From positions 186,001 through 250,000 of the forward strand of contig NZ_JAPRAQ010000010.1 of the NCBI RefSeq assembly GCF_029989365.1: 64,000 bases of DNA, written 5' to 3'. The translations under genes and the position numbers were made by a program. Shown piece after piece: positions 17,375 to 27,122 of this stretch. How positions within the stretch are numbered: the stretch's first letter is position 1; each line of letters begins with the position of its first letter. Origin of the DNA: Bradyrhizobium sp. Arg816. Its GTDB lineage: Bacteria; Pseudomonadota; Alphaproteobacteria; Rhizobiales; Xanthobacteraceae. The notes beneath the pieces were generated by a model. It did no database searches and was not told the DNA's origin. It was given only the letters and a program-made list of their open reading frames with translations.

Positions 17375-18408
17375 CAGCTTTGCGCAGCCGCCATGCGGCT
17401 TGCGAGCTTGAGCGCAGCGATCAGGCTTGCCGGATTGGCCTTGGCCGTGCCGGCGATGTCGAAGGCGGTGCCGTGATCGGGCGAGGTGCGGATGAAGGGC
17501 AGGCCGAGCGTGACATTGACCGCGTCGTCGAAGGCGACCGTCTTGATCGGGATCAGCGCCTGGTCGTGATACATGCAGACCGCGCAGTCATAGGTCGCGC
17601 GCGCCGCCTCGTGGAACATGGTGTCGGCAGGGAGCGGTCCCTTCGCCTCGATGCCGTCCTTGCGCAGAACCCTGAGCGCTGGCGCAATCACGGTCTGCTC
17701 CTCGTGGCCGATCGAGCCGTCCTCTCCGGCATGCGGGTTGAGGCCGGAGATCGCGATGCGCGGCCTTTCGATGCCGAAGCGGGATTTCAGCTCGGTCGTG
17801 ACGATGCGCACGGTCGAGACAATGAGCTCGCTGGTGAGCTGGGCCAGCGCATCGCGCAAGGAGACGTGGATGGTCACGGGCACCACGGCGAGCCGCGGCG
17901 ACCACAGCATCATCACCGGCTGCGGCACGCGGCCGTTCTCTGCGGCAAGCTCGGCGAGGTATTCGGTGTGCCCGGGATGGCGGAAGCCTGAGCGGTAGAG
18001 CACGCTCTTGGCGATCGGGTTGGTGACGACGGCGCTGGCGCGGCCTTCACGGACATCGGTGACCGCCTGCCGGATCGAGGTGAGCGCGGCCGGTGCGCTC
18101 GCGTCATCGGGCTTGCCGGGCTCGGCTGTCGCACTCTCACCCGTTGCGACCACGGGCAGGGCCTCGGTGAAGGCGGCTGCAGCCTCGCCGGCGCTTACCG
18201 AGGCAATCCGGATATCGGCGCCGAGGGCCTTGGCGCGGCGGGCGACGAAGGCCTCGTCGCCGAGCAGATAGAAGGCGGGCAGGTTCAGTTCGCGGCGTCT
18301 GAGCCAGGCTGCGATCGTGATGTCGGGGCCGATGCCGGCGGGCTCTCCCAGGGTCAGGGCGAGGGGCTTCGAAGGCTTGATGGAAGGTTCTAAGGCGAAG
18401 TTGGCCAT
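17374..18408 (-). CDS. pdxA: 4-hydroxythreonine-4-phosphate dehydrogenase
   Basis: NAD-dependent oxidation and decarboxylation of 4-phosphohydroxy-L-threonine in the DXP-dependent pyridoxal phosphate pathway. The 344-residue protein has LTLGEPAGIGPDI near the start, the substrate/metal motif GLNPHAGEDG with a metal-binding His, and MYHDQALIPIKT near the C-terminus. The stop overlaps the rsmA ATG and the start overlaps the surA-like stop, so the genes form a tight operon. Confidence 0.96.
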   Translation of the reverse strand: MANFALEPSIKPSKPLALTLGEPAGIGPDITIAAWLRRRELNLPAFYLLGDEAFVARRAKALGADIRIASVSAGEAAAAFTEALPVVATGESATAEPGKPDDASAPAALTSIRQAVTDVREGRASAVVTNPIAKSVLYRSGFRHPGHTEYLAELAAENGRVPQPVMMLWSPRLAVVPVTIHVSLRDALAQLTSELIVSTVRIVTTELKSRFGIERPRIAISGLNPHAGEDGSIGHEEQTVIAPALRVLRKDGIEAKGPLPADTMFHEAARATYDCAVCMYHDQALIPIKTVAFDDAVNVTLGLPFIRTSPDHGTAFDIAGTAKANPASLIAALKLASRMAAAQS

Positions 18409-19358
18409 CAGCGGTTGCGATATTCGATCATCGCCGCTTTCCGGAGATCATCGAGATAGGCCTTCTGGGTCTTCTCGTATTTCTCCGAATACATCTTCTC
18501 GCGGACCTCGCGCTTTTTCGGCGTGTCGATCATGGTCGGCTTGCGCGAGCACAGCACGACCATCTCGATGCCCGCCTTGGTGACCTCCGGCGCGGTCAGG
18601 TGGCCGATCTGGGTGTCGTCGAGCACCTTGCGAAGCGCCTCGGGCAGTTCCGCGGTGGTCTTGGTGACGGTGTCGCGGATGGTGGCGTTCGGCGTCGAGC
18701 GGAACAGCGAATTGGCTTCCTCGCAGCTTCCGACACGCGAGCGATAGCTCTCGGCTTCCTTCTGCCGCGTCTCCAGGAACGCCGGGGACGAGCCGCGCGG
18801 CACGATCAGCACGATCGGCTGCATCTTGTACTCGGTGCCCTCGATCTGGAGCTTGTCGCCGGTCTGGGCCTGCACGGCCTGCGCGACGTCGCGCTCGCCG
18901 ACCATCAGCTTCTCCTTGAAGCGTCCGCGTACGAGGCTGGTCCAGACCATCTCGGCCTTCATGCGGCCCTTCAGCGTCTCGGGGCGGACGCCCTTGACCT
19001 CGAGCGACTTGGTGAGCTGATCCGGCGTGATTCGCATGCGCTGCGCCATGCCCTCGTAGGACTGGTTGATGTCGGAGATGCCGGGGTCGACGCCGTATTT
19101 CTTGCCTTCCTTGAGCTTCACCTTGTCGTCGATCAGCTCGTTGATGACGTCCTGGCGGCTCGGGGTCTTCTGCGTGGTCAGCTGGTCGAGCTTGGAGCGC
19201 TGCTCGATGTCGAAATCGGTGATCGGGTCGCCGTTGACCATCACGACGATGTTCTGCGCGCGCGACGGCGCGGGCAGGCCGGTGAGGATCAACCCGGCAC
19301 CGATGGCGAGGAGGAGGCGAAAAACAGGCAATTGGGTCGTCATGATTATCGCTCGCAT
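18408..19358 (-). CDS. surA: Periplasmic SurA-like chaperone/peptidyl-prolyl isomerase
   Basis: A 316-residue periplasmic folding factor for outer-membrane proteins. After a signal peptide (RLLLAIGAGLILTGLPAPSRA) comes the SurA N-domain pattern VNGDPITDFDIEQRSKLDQL and ELIDDKVKLKEGKKYGV. It has a single parvulin-like region, shorter than E. coli SurA (428 residues, two PPIase domains), as is usual in alphaproteobacteria. The start could also be the ATG at 19343. It follows lptD by 53 bases; LptD is a known SurA client, so the context fits. Confidence 0.88.
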   Translation of the reverse strand: MRAIIMTTQLPVFRLLLAIGAGLILTGLPAPSRAQNIVVMVNGDPITDFDIEQRSKLDQLTTQKTPSRQDVINELIDDKVKLKEGKKYGVDPGISDINQSYEGMAQRMRITPDQLTKSLEVKGVRPETLKGRMKAEMVWTSLVRGRFKEKLMVGERDVAQAVQAQTGDKLQIEGTEYKMQPIVLIVPRGSSPAFLETRQKEAESYRSRVGSCEEANSLFRSTPNATIRDTVTKTTAELPEALRKVLDDTQIGHLTAPEVTKAGIEMVVLCSRKPTMIDTPKKREVREKMYSEKYEKTQKAYLDDLRKAAMIEYRNR

Positions 19359-19411
19359 GTCAGCCGGGATGAGCTCGCTCTCGGGAGAGCCCGGCCGTCA
19401 TTTCAGACGGT

Positions 19412-21898
19412 TCATTGGTAGCCGGCGGACGAGCTGGACCCGGTCGAGGTCGCCAGCGTGCGCAGGCCGATCTGGAACATGAACGCGTGGTTCAGCACGG
19501 GCGGCGCCGTGCCCGCAGAGTAACTATACGAAGTTACATAGTTCACGCCGAGCACGAAGCAATCGTCGACATAGCCCGCTCCGAGCACATACTGGTTGAG
19601 CTTGTTGGCCTCGAGGTCCCAGCGCGCCGAGCCGGTCACCACCCAATTGGCCGCGACCTTGATCGAGCCCGAGGTCAGGATGCCCTCGCGCCGCGTCAGA
19701 TAGCCGAGCTCCGGCTGCTCGGCGTAATTGCCGTACATCATGCTGACCGACCAGCGATTGAAGTTGGCGCGGCCTTCCGCCTCGAAGCGCTGCACGTTCC
19801 AGGTCTGCTCGTCCATGCGGGAGCGGACGCTGAACGTGTAGGTGCTGTTGGGTGAGTAGCTGGCGCTCGCCACGTAATCCGAGCGCGGCTTGTCGAGGCC
19901 GGAATCAAGGCCGGTGTTGATGGTGTCCTGGACCGTGTAGGAGTTCAGGCCGAACAGCTGGTAGGACTGGCCGAACAGCACTTTGACGGCGCCGCCCTTG
20001 TCGAACTGCGTGGTGGACTGCACGCCGACATTGGCGCGGCCGCCGCCCTCGACGCGGTCGTAACCGGAGAACTTGTCGACGCTGAACAGGTTCGAGGTGT
20101 CGAACACCATGCTCTGGGCGTCCTCGTTCGGGAACCTGCCGGCGTAGGTCTCGTTCGGCCGGATGATGATCTGCGCGATCGGCTCGATGGTGGTCGAGCC
20201 CCAGGGCTGAACGTTGATGAAGGGATAGCGGTATTCGAGGCCGACCGTCGGCATCAGGCGGAACGCCTGAGTGTCGCCGACCGGCAGGTAGTTCGACACG
20301 CCCGGCTGGTTGGAGATCGAGGCGTTGACCGCGTCGGCGCGGAGGATGGCGAACGGCGTCCAGATCTCGCCGAACGGGTCGGTGAAGGACTTGCGCCACT
20401 GCGCTTCCGCCGTGAGGCGGGTGTAGGTGCCGGGGACGCCGCGCAGCAGGCACTGCGACGGCGTGCGCGCGAGCGGATCGGCCGACGTCGTCGTGCACAG
20501 GCTGGCGGTATTGGCGAGCGTGGTGATCGGATCGAACACCGCGGTGTCACGCGACAGGTTCGTGAAGTTGGTCTTGTAGCTGAACTCGCCGCCGAACACC
20601 GGATAGTTGAGCACGTTCGAATAGTCGATCACGGGATAGACGATCGGCACCTGGCTCTGGTTACCCGAATAGCTCAGCCAGTACATCGTGCGCGCATCGA
20701 AGAAGCTGCGATTGCCGACGCCGGTCAGATAGAGCTGCGACAATGCGTCGGTCGGCAGATACAGGAACGAGCCCAGCGGATCGCGGTATTGCGACAAGCG
20801 GTAGTCCGAGAAGAAGTAGTAGTCGGACATGACGACGCCGTCCCAGCCCCAGACCCACTTGTCGTTCAGCGCGAACTGACCCTTGGTGTCGACGGCGCCG
20901 CGGAACTGGCGGTCGCCGGGCTGGCCGGCGAGTGCGCCGGGGTCGAGCTGGTCGATGCCGTAGACGCGGATCTGGTAGGCGCCGTCCATCAGGCGCTGGC
21001 GGTACTCGGCCTGGAACAGCACGCCCTGCTTTGAGGTGATGCGCGGGCTGAAGGTCATGTCCATATCGGGTGCGATCGCCCAGTAGAACGGAACTTCGAC
21101 GCCGTAGCCGAACGGCGTGTTCGACGTGAAGCCCGGCATCAGGAAACCGGTCTTGCGCTTCACGGTCGGGTCGGGCGTCGAGAAATAGGGCATGTAGGCG
21201 ATCGGCACGCCGAAGAATTCGAGCTGTGCCGTCTCGAAATACAGCATCTTCTCCTGCTGGTCGTGGATGATGCGGGCACCCTTGACCTGCCACAGCGGCG
21301 GCTTCTTCGGATCGTCCTTACACGGCGCGCAGGCCGTGTAGACGCCGTTCTCGAACACCGTGTAGTTGCCGCTGGAGCGGTCGGCGCGGCTCGCGGCCAT
21401 GCGGGTCTGGTCGGCGGTGTCCACGCGCAGCGAATCGACGAAACCGTCGCGGTAGTCGTCGGAGAGATCCAGGATCTCGGCATAGGTGATCTTGCCGTCG
21501 GCATCCGTCATGCGGACGTTGCCTTCGGCATGCAGCCGCTTGGTCTTCTGGTCGTAGATGACCTTGTCGGCCTCGACGCTGGTGCCGTTGTAGAACAGCT
21601 GGACGTTACCGACCGCGGAGACGCGCGAATTGTTGTAGTCGTAGTCGACCTCGGTCGCCTGAACCAGCATCTGGTTGTCGTTGGCGACCCTCGGCGGCTT
21701 CGGACGCGGCGGCAGCGGATTGTAGGTGAAGCTCTGAGCGGAGGCCGGCGTCACGGCGGCAACATCCATCAGCCCGCCGAGCGACGCCACGGCGGCGACA
21801 GCCAGCAGGAGCCTGCGAATGGACAAGCCGAATCCGTTCGCGCGCACCACAGTACGCCGCGTCAAGCGAGACACGAGCCCTCGATGGACGGCAGTCAC
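19412..21898 (-). CDS. lptD: LPS-assembly protein LptD
   Basis: Outer-membrane barrel that, with LptE, inserts lipopolysaccharide into the outer leaflet. It has 828 residues: signal region, OstA-like domain (VQATEVDYDYNNSRVSAVGN, VIYDQKTKRLHAEGNVRM), then a long beta-barrel ending with aromatic-rich strands. The TACAPCKDDP segment supplies the N-terminal Cys pair. I set the start at the GTG at 21898, because AGGAGGACG precedes it and it overlaps the lptG stop (TAGTG); upstream codons run into lptG. Confidence 0.93.
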   Translation of the reverse strand: MTAVHRGLVSRLTRRTVVRANGFGLSIRRLLLAVAAVASLGGLMDVAAVTPASAQSFTYNPLPPRPKPPRVANDNQMLVQATEVDYDYNNSRVSAVGNVQLFYNGTSVEADKVIYDQKTKRLHAEGNVRMTDADGKITYAEILDLSDDYRDGFVDSLRVDTADQTRMAASRADRSSGNYTVFENGVYTACAPCKDDPKKPPLWQVKGARIIHDQQEKMLYFETAQLEFFGVPIAYMPYFSTPDPTVKRKTGFLMPGFTSNTPFGYGVEVPFYWAIAPDMDMTFSPRITSKQGVLFQAEYRQRLMDGAYQIRVYGIDQLDPGALAGQPGDRQFRGAVDTKGQFALNDKWVWGWDGVVMSDYYFFSDYRLSQYRDPLGSFLYLPTDALSQLYLTGVGNRSFFDARTMYWLSYSGNQSQVPIVYPVIDYSNVLNYPVFGGEFSYKTNFTNLSRDTAVFDPITTLANTASLCTTTSADPLARTPSQCLLRGVPGTYTRLTAEAQWRKSFTDPFGEIWTPFAILRADAVNASISNQPGVSNYLPVGDTQAFRLMPTVGLEYRYPFINVQPWGSTTIEPIAQIIIRPNETYAGRFPNEDAQSMVFDTSNLFSVDKFSGYDRVEGGGRANVGVQSTTQFDKGGAVKVLFGQSYQLFGLNSYTVQDTINTGLDSGLDKPRSDYVASASYSPNSTYTFSVRSRMDEQTWNVQRFEAEGRANFNRWSVSMMYGNYAEQPELGYLTRREGILTSGSIKVAANWVVTGSARWDLEANKLNQYVLGAGYVDDCFVLGVNYVTSYSYSAGTAPPVLNHAFMFQIGLRTLATSTGSSSSAGYQ

Positions 21899-22995
21899 TA
21901 ACCGTCCTCCTGATACAACAAGGCCAAAAAGCCGGTGAGGCCGCCCACCACCGCGGGCAACCACGCCGCAGCGATCGGATGCATCAACTCAGCCTTGCTC
22001 AAGTCTTCAGTCACTTTCGACAGAACGTAGAGCAGAAAGCCTGCGCCCACGCCACTCAAAACCATCTTCTGCACGCCGCCCATCCGGAAGAAGCGCAACG
22101 ACACCGAAGCCGCCAGCATCACCATAGCGGCCAGCAAAAACGGCTGTGCCAGGAGCTTGTGATACTGGAGTCGATAGCCGGCTGTCGCGAACCCCGAGCT
22201 CTCGGAGGAGCGGATGTAGCTCGGTAGTTGCCAAAAAGACACAGTCTCGGGTGTGGAAAAGCTGTTGCGGATCTGGGCTTCGGTCAGCGTCGTCGGAATC
22301 TCCAACGTCGCCTGGTCGATCGGCGGCGAATCCAGCGAGAAGCGGCGCACCGATTTGAACTGCCAGTGACCGGATTCCAGCGCCGCCTCGCGCGCCTCGA
22401 TCCGTTCCTTGAAATGCCAGTCCGTATCGAATCGGAACAGGGTCAGGCCGGTCAGCCGTACGCCCTGCTGCTCGCTGCGCGCCGCGTTGATGATGACCTG
22501 GCCGTCATTGGTGACCTGGTTGAGCCAGAAGCCGGAGGCGTCCTGGATGCCGCCGCCGGGGGCCGAGCCGAACAGCTCGGCTTCCATGCGCTTGGACAGC
22601 TCGCGCAGGTTCGCCGACATCGGATTGTAGGCGACGGTGGCGATCACCCCGATCAGGAGTGCGCTGCCGAGGGCCGGCGAGATGAATTGCCATGCGGAGA
22701 TGCCGGCGGCGCGCGCGACCACGAGCTCGAGCCGGCGGGAGAGGGCGAGATAGCAGGTCATGGCGCCGATCAGCATGCAGAACGGCGTCAGCTTCTCGAG
22801 CAATTGCGGGACCCGGAACAGCGAAGTCTCGGCCACCATGATCGCGGAGGCGGATGCGAGCCCTGAGGTCTTGCGCACCATCTCGATGTAGTCGACCAGC
22901 ACCAGCAGCAGGAAGATGCTCGCGAACACGCCGAGCGCCGCGACCACGAAGCGTCCGGCGAAATAGCGCCCGAGGGTGTTGGTGAGCATGCTCAT
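21898..22995 (-). CDS. lptG: LPS export ABC transporter permease LptG
   Basis: Inner-membrane half of the LptB2FG exporter that extracts LPS toward the periplasmic bridge. The 365-residue protein begins MSMLTNTLGRYFAGRF, has TM1 (AALGVFASIFLLLVLVDYIE), two more N-terminal spans, a periplasmic jellyroll and three C-terminal spans. The ATG at 22995 overlaps the lptF stop (ATGA) and fixes the start; the open frame continues upstream only as antisense-like sequence within lptF. Its stop overlaps the lptD GTG. Confidence 0.94.
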   Translation of the reverse strand: MSMLTNTLGRYFAGRFVVAALGVFASIFLLLVLVDYIEMVRKTSGLASASAIMVAETSLFRVPQLLEKLTPFCMLIGAMTCYLALSRRLELVVARAAGISAWQFISPALGSALLIGVIATVAYNPMSANLRELSKRMEAELFGSAPGGGIQDASGFWLNQVTNDGQVIINAARSEQQGVRLTGLTLFRFDTDWHFKERIEAREAALESGHWQFKSVRRFSLDSPPIDQATLEIPTTLTEAQIRNSFSTPETVSFWQLPSYIRSSESSGFATAGYRLQYHKLLAQPFLLAAMVMLAASVSLRFFRMGGVQKMVLSGVGAGFLLYVLSKVTEDLSKAELMHPIAAAWLPAVVGGLTGFLALLYQEDG

Positions 22996-24161
22996 GCGGC
23001 GGCCGGCCGTCCGAACAGCCGCGCGATACGCGCGTTCGACCTGTTGATGGCCTCGATGAGGCGGGGCGGCGGCTCGACCACGATGCCGCCGATGATCATC
23101 CACAGCCCGACGCCGATGGCGCCCAAAACCATCGCGTATTGGAACAGCACCGGGCCCGGCGACTTCACCGCCATCACCGAGCAGGCGAATCCCGCCATGC
23201 GCAGGCCGAACACGGCGATCACGGAGCCGCCGATCGAGAAGTTGCGGCTCTGGCGCGTGGTGCGCGGCGCGCCGAGGAAGGCGAAGGTCAAAACGGCAAA
23301 GGCGAAGGGATAGATCGGCGCCAGCAGGCTGTCGTGCAGAGCCGAGCGGAACTGGCCGGGAATCTGCTTGTAGACCGGATCGTCCTCGGACGGGGAGAAC
23401 AGCTCCCAGAGATAGCGCTCGCGGATGCCGAGGGTGACGTCGTGACCCTGGCCCGAGAACTTCGACATGTCGAAGCCGTAGCGGCCGAACGCCACCAACG
23501 CGGGATCGCGCTTGCCGGCCTCGAAGCGCTGGAGATTGCCGTCCTTGAGCACCAGGAACGAGCCGTTGTCGTTCTTCACGACCTCGCCATGCTCGGCGAC
23601 GATCGAGACGCGCTCGTTGGGATCGCGGCGATCGTCGATGAATATCCCGGCGAGGATGCCGCCGGGCTGGCGTTCGCGGATCCGGATCGTGAGGTTCTTG
23701 TCGAGCTGGGCGAAGCGGCCGGGCTGGAGGATGTTGGTGAGCACGTCGGCGGTGATCTCGGCGTCCCACTGCTTGATCCGCCGCATGCCGTCGGGGGCCA
23801 GGTAGGCCGCGATGAAGGCGACGAGCAGCGCCACGACACAGGTGGCGTAGAAGAACGGATAGAACAGCCGGAACGGCGAGAAGCCGGCGGCATTCATCAC
23901 GATGATCTCGGAATCGGTCGCGAGCTTGTTCAGCGTGTGCGAGATCGCGATCATCAGCGCGATCGGCGAGATGATCAGGACCAGCGCCGGCACGACGAGG
24001 CTGGTGATGCCGAGGAAGGTCAGGATGGTCTGACCCTGGCTCGTCATCAGGTCGATGCCGCGCAACGCCTGCGTAATCCAGATCACGCCGGTGAGGCTGA
24101 CCAGGACCAGCGCAAACGACGCTAGCGTCGTGCGGAAGATATACCTATCGATTGACCCCAT
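22992..24161 (-). CDS. lptF: LPS export ABC transporter permease LptF
   Basis: Partner permease of LptG in the LPS exporter. The 389-residue protein starts MGSIDRYIFRTTLASFALVL, the family N-terminus (IDRYI), with six predicted spans around a periplasmic domain and the ALLVAFIAAYLAPDGMRR segment after TM3. It is the first gene of the lptF-lptG-lptD-surA-pdxA-rsmA run, with stop/start overlaps downstream, and is divergent from pepA as in many Proteobacteria. Confidence 0.94.
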   Translation of the reverse strand: MGSIDRYIFRTTLASFALVLVSLTGVIWITQALRGIDLMTSQGQTILTFLGITSLVVPALVLIISPIALMIAISHTLNKLATDSEIIVMNAAGFSPFRLFYPFFYATCVVALLVAFIAAYLAPDGMRRIKQWDAEITADVLTNILQPGRFAQLDKNLTIRIRERQPGGILAGIFIDDRRDPNERVSIVAEHGEVVKNDNGSFLVLKDGNLQRFEAGKRDPALVAFGRYGFDMSKFSGQGHDVTLGIRERYLWELFSPSEDDPVYKQIPGQFRSALHDSLLAPIYPFAFAVLTFAFLGAPRTTRQSRNFSIGGSVIAVFGLRMAGFACSVMAVKSPGPVLFQYAMVLGAIGVGLWMIIGGIVVEPPPRLIEAINRSNARIARLFGRPAAA

Positions 24162-24502
24162 GCGCTACCGCACGAATCCCCACCAGCGCCCCAATGCAGG
24201 CCGGAAGTCCGGCTGCCCAACCAATCCCCGATCAGGGGATCCCCAAGGTCGGCCAACCACCTCTACCACCGGCTTACTCTCTCACTACCATCCCTTTGAT
24301 CCATCAACAAAATGGCTGCCCCGTGGCACCGTCAATATATGGTTAATATTTCCCTCGTTGTGGCCCGGCGGCCACGGGGGTGCTTGGCAGCCACCGGGCC
24401 GGTGGCCCATAGTGGGGAAAGTCCAGTGAATCGTCGTTCAGCTCCGGCCCGAGGCCGGGTCCGTCGAGCGGCGAAAAGCCCGATGTTTTGAAGGAGTTAC
24501 CC
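24162..24502. other. Divergent intergenic region lptF / pepA
   Basis: A 341-base gap carrying the promoters of two divergent genes. It contains small GC palindromes: GTGGCC-CGGC-GGCCAC (24360-24375) and a GCCACC/GGTGGC pair just after it. An AT-richer stretch (CAATATATGGTTAATATT, near 24332-24350) is a plausible promoter zone. No coding frame is convincing. Confidence 0.45.
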
Positions 24503-26002
24503 ATGTCCGATGCCATCAAGGTCGGCTTTGTTCCGTTGTCTGCTGCCGCCCGTGGCATCCTGGTCGTGTTCTGCGACGACACTTTGAAGCTCGGCCCGGC
24601 GACGGCCAAGGCGCTCGGCGGCGCCACTGAGCTGGTCAAGCGGGCGGCCTCCGCCGCCGGGTTCAAAGGCAAAAGCGGCGCCGCGCTGGACATCCTGGCA
24701 CCGGAGGGGGTGAAGGCCACCCGCCTCGTTGTGATCGGCGCCGGCAAGGCGGCGAGCCTGAAGGCGAACGACTTCCTCAAATTCGGCGGCGTGGCGGCGA
24801 GCAAGCTTTCGGCCGCGGCCGCTGCCATGACCATCGTCGCGGAACTGCCCAATGGCGCGATGACCAGCGAGCAGGCGGTTGCGATCGCCTCGGGCCTGCG
24901 GCTGCGCGCCTACAAGTTCGATCGCTACAAGACGAAAAAGAAAGACGGCGAGGAGGGCGGCTTGCGCGCCGACGTCTCGCTTGCGGTCGGCGATGCCATC
25001 GCGGCGAAGAAGGCGTTTGCCTCGGCCGGCCATGTCGTCGACGGCGTGATCATCGCGCGCGACCTCGTCAACGAGCCGCCGAACGTGCTTTTCCCCGAGG
25101 AGTTCGCGCGCCGCGCGGCCCTGCTCCGCAAGCTCGGCGTCAAGGTCGAGGTGCTCGATGTCAAGGCGATGGACAAGCTCGGCATGGGCGCGCTGCTCGG
25201 TGTCGGCCAGGGCTCGACGCGGCCGAGCCGCACCGTGATCATGCGCTGGGACGGTGGCAAGAAGGGCGAGGCGCCGGTCGCCTTCGTCGGCAAGGGCGTC
25301 TGCTTCGACACCGGCGGCATTTCGATCAAGCCGGCCGGCAGCATGGAGGACATGAAGGGTGACATGGGCGGGGCCGCCTGCGTCGTCGGCCTGATGCACG
25401 CGCTCGCCGCGCGCAAGGCCAAGGCCAACGTGGTCGGCGCCATCGGCCTCGTCGAGAACATGCCCGACGGCAATGCGCAGCGGCCGGGCGACATCGTCAC
25501 CTCGATGTCCGGCCAGACCATCGAGATCATCAACACCGACGCCGAAGGCCGCCTCGTGCTGGCCGACGTGCTCTGGTACGTGGCGAAAAAGACCAAGCCG
25601 AAATTCATGGTGGATCTGGCGACGCTGACCGGCGCGATCATGGTCGCGCTCGGCACCGAGCATGCCGGCATGTTCTCCAACAATGACGAGCTCGCCGACC
25701 GTCTGCTCGCGGCCGGCATCGAGAGCGGGGAGAAGGTCTGGCGCATGCCGCTCGGCCCCGAATACGACAAGCTGATCGATTCCCAGTTCGCCGACATGAA
25801 GAACACCGGCGGCCGCCATGGCGGCTCGATCACCGCGGCGCAGTTCCTGCAGCGCTTCGTCGACGGCACTCCCTGGGCGCATCTCGACATCGCCGGCACC
25901 GCGATGGGCGCGCCGAAGACCGACATCAACCAGAGTTGGGGAAGCGGCTATGGTGTCCGTTTGCTCGACCGTCTGGTCGCCGACCACTACGAGCGCAAAT
26001 GA
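24503..26002 (+). CDS. pepA: Leucyl aminopeptidase (M17 family)
   Basis: Cytosolic dizinc or dimanganese hexameric exopeptidase releasing N-terminal residues. The 499-residue protein has the family signature NTDAEGRLVL at 344-353 and GKGVCFDTGGISIKPAGSM with metal and substrate ligands. The ATG at 24503 follows AAGGAG by 6 bases and is preferred to the in-frame ATG at 24488. In some bacteria PepA also binds DNA (carAB, cer sites); nothing here shows that role. holC follows 6 bases after the stop, the common pepA-holC pairing. Confidence 0.96.
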   Translation: MSDAIKVGFVPLSAAARGILVVFCDDTLKLGPATAKALGGATELVKRAASAAGFKGKSGAALDILAPEGVKATRLVVIGAGKAASLKANDFLKFGGVAASKLSAAAAAMTIVAELPNGAMTSEQAVAIASGLRLRAYKFDRYKTKKKDGEEGGLRADVSLAVGDAIAAKKAFASAGHVVDGVIIARDLVNEPPNVLFPEEFARRAALLRKLGVKVEVLDVKAMDKLGMGALLGVGQGSTRPSRTVIMRWDGGKKGEAPVAFVGKGVCFDTGGISIKPAGSMEDMKGDMGGAACVVGLMHALAARKAKANVVGAIGLVENMPDGNAQRPGDIVTSMSGQTIEIINTDAEGRLVLADVLWYVAKKTKPKFMVDLATLTGAIMVALGTEHAGMFSNNDELADRLLAAGIESGEKVWRMPLGPEYDKLIDSQFADMKNTGGRHGGSITAAQFLQRFVDGTPWAHLDIAGTAMGAPKTDINQSWGSGYGVRLLDRLVADHYERK

Positions 26003-26008
26003 TCTGAG

Positions 26009-26461
26009 ATGACCGAAGTGCTTTTCTACCATCTGCAAAACATGACGGTGGAGAGCGTGTTGCCGCCGCTTCTCGAGAAATCGCTCGAGCGCGGCTGGCG
26101 CGTCGTGGTGCAGTCGACCTCGCCGGAGCGCGCCGACGCGCTCGACGCGCATTTATGGACCTATCGCGACGATTCCTTCCTGCCGCACGCGACATGGCGC
26201 GTGAACGATGCCGCCGATCAGCCGATCGTGCTGGCGATCGAGGAGGACAATCCCAACGGCGCCAATGTCCGCTTCCTGGTCGACAACGCCGCGCTGCCGC
26301 AGGACGCGCAGGGCTATGAGCGCATGGTGCTGCTGTTCAACGGCGACGATCCGGACGCGCTGGCGTTTGCCCGGAGCGCCTGGACGGATTGCAAGGCGCG
26401 GGGATTTGATGTCACCTATTGGCAGGCCGACGAACGGGGCCGTTGGCAGCGCCGGAATTAG
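26009..26461 (+). CDS. holC: DNA polymerase III chi subunit
   Basis: A clamp-loader accessory subunit that links the replisome to single-strand-binding protein. The 150-residue protein has the chi pattern VLFYHLQNMTVESVLPPLLE, SPERADALDAHLWTYRDDSF (the conserved LW.Y....FLPH block), and QGYERMVLLFNGDDPDAL near the C-terminus. It is directly after pepA, its typical position, and co-transcribed. Confidence 0.94.
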   Translation: MTEVLFYHLQNMTVESVLPPLLEKSLERGWRVVVQSTSPERADALDAHLWTYRDDSFLPHATWRVNDAADQPIVLAIEEDNPNGANVRFLVDNAALPQDAQGYERMVLLFNGDDPDALAFARSAWTDCKARGFDVTYWQADERGRWQRRN

Positions 26462-26588
26462 CGATCGTTTCCAATTAATGATAATTTGCACTTTTCGGGC
26501 GATGCTGGCTTTTGTCACCTTCGTGCCGCAAAGTGATGTTGGGACAATCGCTTAGGGCCGGTCCTTCATGCGGGGAATTTAGTTTATC

Positions 26589-27116
26589 GTGCGACATCAA
26601 AAGCTTCCCAGCTCGCTCATAGTTGCGTTGGCTGCCGTAGCACCGCTGCTCGCGGGCTGCTCGGGGACCGATCTGTTGTCCAAGGATGCCCAGTGGTTCA
26701 ACACGCCGAGCCGCCTGTTCATCAAGAGCATCTCAATCGAATCGCCGCCGTTGACCCCCGACAAGCCCGTGACGGCCGGGGATCTGGTCAGCGCCGACGG
26801 CGCCTGTCCCGGCATGACGCCGCCCCCCGGGCCGGCTGACGCCAATGCTTCGACGACGGCGCCGGCGCCCATGGGCGGCACGGTCGCGCTCGGTCACACC
26901 GAATGCGACGTGGTGCGCGGCATCGGCGCGCCCTCGACCGTCAATCTCTCCAGTGATGCCGCCGGCCGGCGCGTTGCCGTGGTCACCTGGAGCACCGGTC
27001 CGCGCGCGGGCATCTACACCTTCACGTCCGGCCGCCTGTCCTCGATCGAGGGCACGCCGGAAGCGCCTGTCATGCCGAAGGCGACCAAGCCGAAGCCGAA
27101 GAAGAAGTCGGCGTAA
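26589..27116 (+). CDS. Putative lipoprotein of unknown function
   Basis: A 175-residue protein with GTG start at 26589 and a clear lipobox LLAGC (Cys about residue 24), so it is probably lipidated and anchored in the envelope. The middle is Pro/Ala-rich. It contains TECDVVRGIGAPSTVNLSSD followed by RVAVVTWSTGPRAGIYTF, a pattern resembling SmpA/BamE-like small folds (G.P..V), and ends in a Lys/Pro tail PKATKPKPKKKSA. No specific role is assigned. Confidence 0.75.
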   Translation: MRHQKLPSSLIVALAAVAPLLAGCSGTDLLSKDAQWFNTPSRLFIKSISIESPPLTPDKPVTAGDLVSADGACPGMTPPPGPADANASTTAPAPMGGTVALGHTECDVVRGIGAPSTVNLSSDAAGRRVAVVTWSTGPRAGIYTFTSGRLSSIEGTPEAPVMPKATKPKPKKKSA

Positions 27117-27122
27117 GGCGAA